Source: Lithospermum erythrorhizon (Eukaryota; Streptophyta; Magnoliopsida; Boraginales; Boraginaceae). Taken from it: a DNA stretch of 64,000 nucleotides. Made by a program: the position numbers and the translations under genes. Shown piece after piece: positions 60,640 through 64,000 of this stretch; position 1 is the first letter of the stretch, and the number at the start of each line of letters is the position of its first letter. The notes under the pieces are model-generated. The model made no database searches. It saw only the letters and a program-made list of their open reading frames with translations, and was not told the DNA's origin. The stretch is taken from positions 1 to 64,000 of the forward strand of contig JADFUC010001079.1 in assembly GCA_019722365.1 (NCBI GenBank), read 5' to 3'.

Positions 60640-61560
60640 ACTGAAGTTTACGCTTGAGGATCGCTGCTGCGGATCCGAATAAGAGAGGAAGCTTCAAATA
60701 AGGAGCCTCGGGGTTTTGCATGTATGGGGGAGAGAGTATGCAGTGCTTCAGGTGACTGCTTTGTTTGTGTGTGTCGGAGAAATGTCCAAGGTGTTATCTG
60801 CGAGGTGCGTGGCCGGATGGTGTGATAGCCACGTTGACGGAAGGTCACTGGCATTAAGATAACCTGTGGGTTTTCTTCGGCCCACCGTAGTCAAGGACTC
60901 GGCCGGACTTCATCCTCAAATGTGAGCGTGTCGGAAGCTAGAATGTGCAATGATCTCAGCAGGTATTTGCCAATTAGCCCGTTCCATATTTATGTGAGGA
61001 ATAGACTAGTAGGAAAATTACCTAAGGCTAAAGGGATGACCAAAATACGTCGTGGTGGTGGATATTTCATCAAATGGGTGGAGGTCATTTCAAAATTTGG
61101 CAAAAAATCAAAGGAGGGACATTGTCTGCGGTTCTTGTGGAAAGCAGTGGAATCATTTCGACTTTTGGTATTCCGGATACAATATCGATACTTGGGGCCT
61201 GATTCTTGACACCAAACTCCAAAATTACGTAGTATGGCATGAAACGGCCAGTTCGGCTCCGTGTATTATCCCCAGCCCGAATGGTTAGGTGGAAGTGATA
61301 GACGAACCATCTTCAAAGGGATTGAAAGAACTTGGTTGGCGGAGGATCCGGGGATCATGGATAGAAGAATTACCCACGGTATGGTCCTCTGAGACCACTC
61401 CCTCGCGTACTCTGAGGCGAAACCCCTTTCAGCTTAGTATACGGCATAGAAGCGGTCCTCGGCGGAGGCCAAGTGCAAACATGGAGGCAAAGGGAGGATT
61501 CGGAAGGAAAACTCAGAAACATTAAAAGCAGCTAAGCTTCATTGGTGAACTTCGGGGATA
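60640..61560 (+). pseudogene. Integrase core relic, Tat-lineage element
   Basis: Blocks in shifted frames: PKAKG (about 61022), FIKWVEVISKFGKKSK (about 61066-61110), FLWK, a FGIPDTI remnant near 61155-61180, PNG.VEV at 61280-61300, LKELGWR...WIEELPTVW at 61327-61385, and TPSRTLRRNPFQL(S) near 61396-61440. These are the core and C-terminal helices of a Ty3/gypsy integrase. Confidence 0.8.
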
Positions 61561-61619
61561 AGGCTGCAATTCAATATGCGAGAAATATAAACACCTCGTA
61601 GATTTCCCATTTCACTGAT

Positions 61620-61830
61620 GAGTGAAGGGTGAAGTTCCGTGTCGGCGACTTGGTGTTGAAGCTATTCTCTGCGAGCCGCCCAAAGGTGGTTTTCTTTCAT
61701 TGAAATGGGAAGGACACGTATCGTGGCTTGATTCACAGGCAGAACACATACGAGTTGGAAGAAATGGACGGAAAACAAGTTCCGTGGACATGGCGCTTGA
61801 AGCTAAGCATTTATTGTTAAGCCTATTTAT
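61620..61830 (+). pseudogene. Integrase C-terminal (GPxY-type) relic
   Basis: FRVGDLVL-like remnants precede PKGGFLSLKWEGHVSW (about 61678-61725), where KWEGPY is usual. The end of pol (RLEAKHL) lies near 61795-61812. The reading frame ends shortly after. Confidence 0.7.
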
Positions 61831-61839
61831 GTTAATCCC

Positions 61840-62500
61840 ATTATGAATGCTTGGAGCTATCTGACATTGAATATCGACATTTTGTATGAAAAAAAAGCAG
61901 AATGATTCGCTCGACCATTATAAAATAAAGTTGTCATTCCCCAAAAGGCATCTCTTGTGTGTTTACTAAAGCGAGATATTCTGCGTCTTGAATCGATTAC
62001 CGCAAGCGTCAACACTTTTTCACTTAAACAATAAAGAAATCATGTCGCCCTTTGAGGCGATAACTTCATGAGGCCTTAAGTCGAGTATGGCCAAGAGACC
62101 CTGAGCAACTTTCTGAGTGGGATGGCTCAGCGACACTCTTTGCATAGATGAGTCGGGAGATTATTCCCAAGGCGCAAAAAGTTATTTGTAACAACTCACT
62201 TATTTTGCTAGGCAAATTTACAATGGGGCGGGATATATAACCATAGCCAAAATTCGGTTGCAAAATGGTTCAAACAATTGAAATACTTGAGAAATTCAAT
62301 TTGCTCGATGAGCGTTAAGAACAATTGAAAGGAGGCGGTCGAGAAAGAAAGAACATTGTCATAAAAAGTACATACTTGAACATTGTCGATATTACAAAAG
62401 ATGTGAAATAAAGACATATAAAAGTCTAGCTTGGGGAGGGGGCATCGCCGGCCAGGGGAAGGGGCCTCATAACCCATCATCATCACACGTCTTCGGAGGG
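61840..62500. other. Non-coding spacer between pol and the antisense frame
   Basis: No domain was recognised. Short open frames on the minus strand (62066, 62208) are unsupported. Confidence 0.4.
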
Positions 62501-63990
62501 CGTCGGTCGAGCCCTAGCGGGCAGAGGTTATCTTTCCTCTTGGAACTTCGTAGTCAGCCTTGGAGGCCGAGGTGCTTCTCGCGAACTTGGCAGCCCAGTT
62601 GTAAGCTCCATAAGCAGCATTAGCCCCCAAGGCATCAAGAAATCGGGAGACTTCTTGAGAACTCTCTTCACGGCTAGAGAAATGAAAAAGGTATTCTCAA
62701 TGACTGGTAGCAGAAGTTCTCAACGGCCGATCATAGCTATTCAGTGTGGTTCGCGCGTCATGGGGCAGCCTCGCCAAAGGCAGTTTGCATATTACAGCCT
62801 TACGGGAGGCCTAAATTTAGAAACATCTATAGCCGCTCGGTGGGTGATACGGAGATCGAAGCCGAGCTCGCCTGCTGGGCTTGTCCGCTGAATCAGCACC
62901 TCGCTTGTCTTGCTACGAAGCCCAAATAAGTCACCAATGGCTATACCGATTGTTAAAGGACATTGATCCAGCTTTTACTGCGAGCTCCCTCATCTTCGCC
63001 CGGTTCCTCTTCGGCCCGAGGCAACTTTCTCCGAATGAGCTAGAGCACTTGAGGTCTTGTACCTTCCCAGAAATCGACTCTCGCGATTCAGCCGGCATTC
63101 GCGACTAAGACAAAGAGGAGAGGGTAAGTGGCGGAGAAGAGAACCACTTGAAATTAGATGACGGATGAAGGGAAAATACCTGAATAAGATGCCGGCACAT
63201 ATCTTCATAAACCTCCAGAGGGTCAAGAGTATTGGAGTAGCCTTGACCTGAAAAACCTCATGGGGACCAGCAGCGTCATACCTCATGGCGAGAGAGAAAA
63301 AAAAACCAATGGGAGTGCAGTCGACTTCGAACTTGTAATCCATAAAATGTTCCGTCCTTTACTTGAGGGGTGAGGGAGGTGAGCACCCATGCAGTGAATA
63401 ATTGGCGGCAGGCATATTTGGCTTTATCCTAACTATCGAACAAATCATGTGAAAGACAGTGATATAAAGCCAACCTAAGGGGTGAACTTGGCCGGGGGCA
63501 CGGTTGAGGGCTATTAACAACTCGTTTGCGAAGGGAGAGAGGGGAAAACGAAGACCATAGGTGAAATCTTCTACATATACACTAGTCCAACCGGGGCTTA
63601 GAGGACACTACTCGCGCATAAGCTACGATGGGCAATGCCGGTTAAACTCCGAAGGCAATCTCGCCTCGACCCGAGAGGATGGAGAAAGCCTCTCCCTAAA
63701 ATGGTGCAAAGTCACCATGTTCTTTTCTGAGGGGAGAGAATTCCTTAGGATGGTGGGGTCTACTTTGTTTACATCTCATTTCTTAGAGGTAGCGTGCTTG
63801 TCATGAGAGGTAAAAGCTCCTTATCCAGCTGGGAAGAGTAAACTTCCGCGAGAGTCCTGTAGCCGTCTTAAAATTGAGGCCTTCCTTGGTGGCTCGAATG
63901 GCCTCGCAAGCGGAGAATCCACGACATAACAAATTTTCAGCGTCGACAGAATTCACGAAACTTTCTGCAAGGTGAGGGAGAAGCAAATGT
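62500..63990 (-). pseudogene. Antisense extra reading frame of the Tat element, gypsy-type transposon domain
   Basis: On the minus strand, opposite to pol, the frames read YVEDFTYGLRFPLSPFANEL, then PGQVHPLGWLYITVFHMIC (about 63420-63580), then GFFFSLAMRYD and PHEVF (about 63270-63310). This order (Y..DF..GLRFPLHPF, A..Q..P..W, then a GWF.F block) is that of the plant family annotated as putative gypsy-type transposon domain (PF04195, from memory). Extra antisense frames between pol and the 3' LTR are known in Tat elements. The frame is interrupted at about 63360 and 63630, continues beyond the window edge, and its C-terminal half (62500-62990) has no recognised motif. Confidence 0.65.
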
Positions 63991-64000
63991 ACATCTTGAA

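Overview
The window is nuclear DNA from a flowering plant. Two spliced protein genes with plant-type introns sit in a landscape of nested LTR retrotransposons, one MULE DNA transposon, a LINE, SINE fragments and Stowaway MITEs. The species cannot be named from sequence alone. All identifications were made by reading motifs and repeats by eye; no search was run.

Layout. 1-9540 is AT-rich and non-coding. It looks like the interior and 5' LTR (8532-9540, minus orientation) of a large element without recognisable genes. A 2.4 kb solo LTR (3851-6289) with a perfect CATTT target duplication is nested in it. 9541-11335 is a gag and LTR fragment of a Ty3/gypsy chromovirus (minus). 11340-12588 and 22425-23285 are two halves of one MULE/FAR1-type transposase relic (plus) that ends in an OTU-like cysteine-protease motif. 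The halves are split by a 9.8 kb non-autonomous element with about 3.9 kb LTRs and a 2 kb interior (12594-22424). 23609-35914 is a second solo LTR (target duplication TTTAT), itself split by an almost complete chromovirus (23872-33773, minus) that still shows gag, protease, RT, RNase H, integrase and chromodomain relics.

The genic island is 37.7-53.4 kb. On the plus strand, 37773-41658 encodes a coiled-coil protein of 247 residues in eight exons, with an apparent AT-AC U12-type intron. An E2F-type site overlaps its start codon, and its first intron repeats the exon-2 acceptor region many times. On the minus strand, 53339-43229 encodes an intact 314-residue prolyl 4-hydroxylase with a C-terminal ShKT domain. 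Its eight exons join in phase although the last intron is 7.4 kb long and holds a decayed retroelement. The two genes converge.

53.9-64 kb returns to repeats: an L1-type LINE fragment (minus), then a Ty3/gypsy Tat-lineage element (plus) with gag, protease, RT, RNase H, a second RNase H and integrase relics. An antisense extra reading frame lies downstream of pol, and the element runs out of the window. All transposon reading frames are broken, while both host genes read cleanly. I see no operons, CRISPR arrays, rRNA or tRNA genes.
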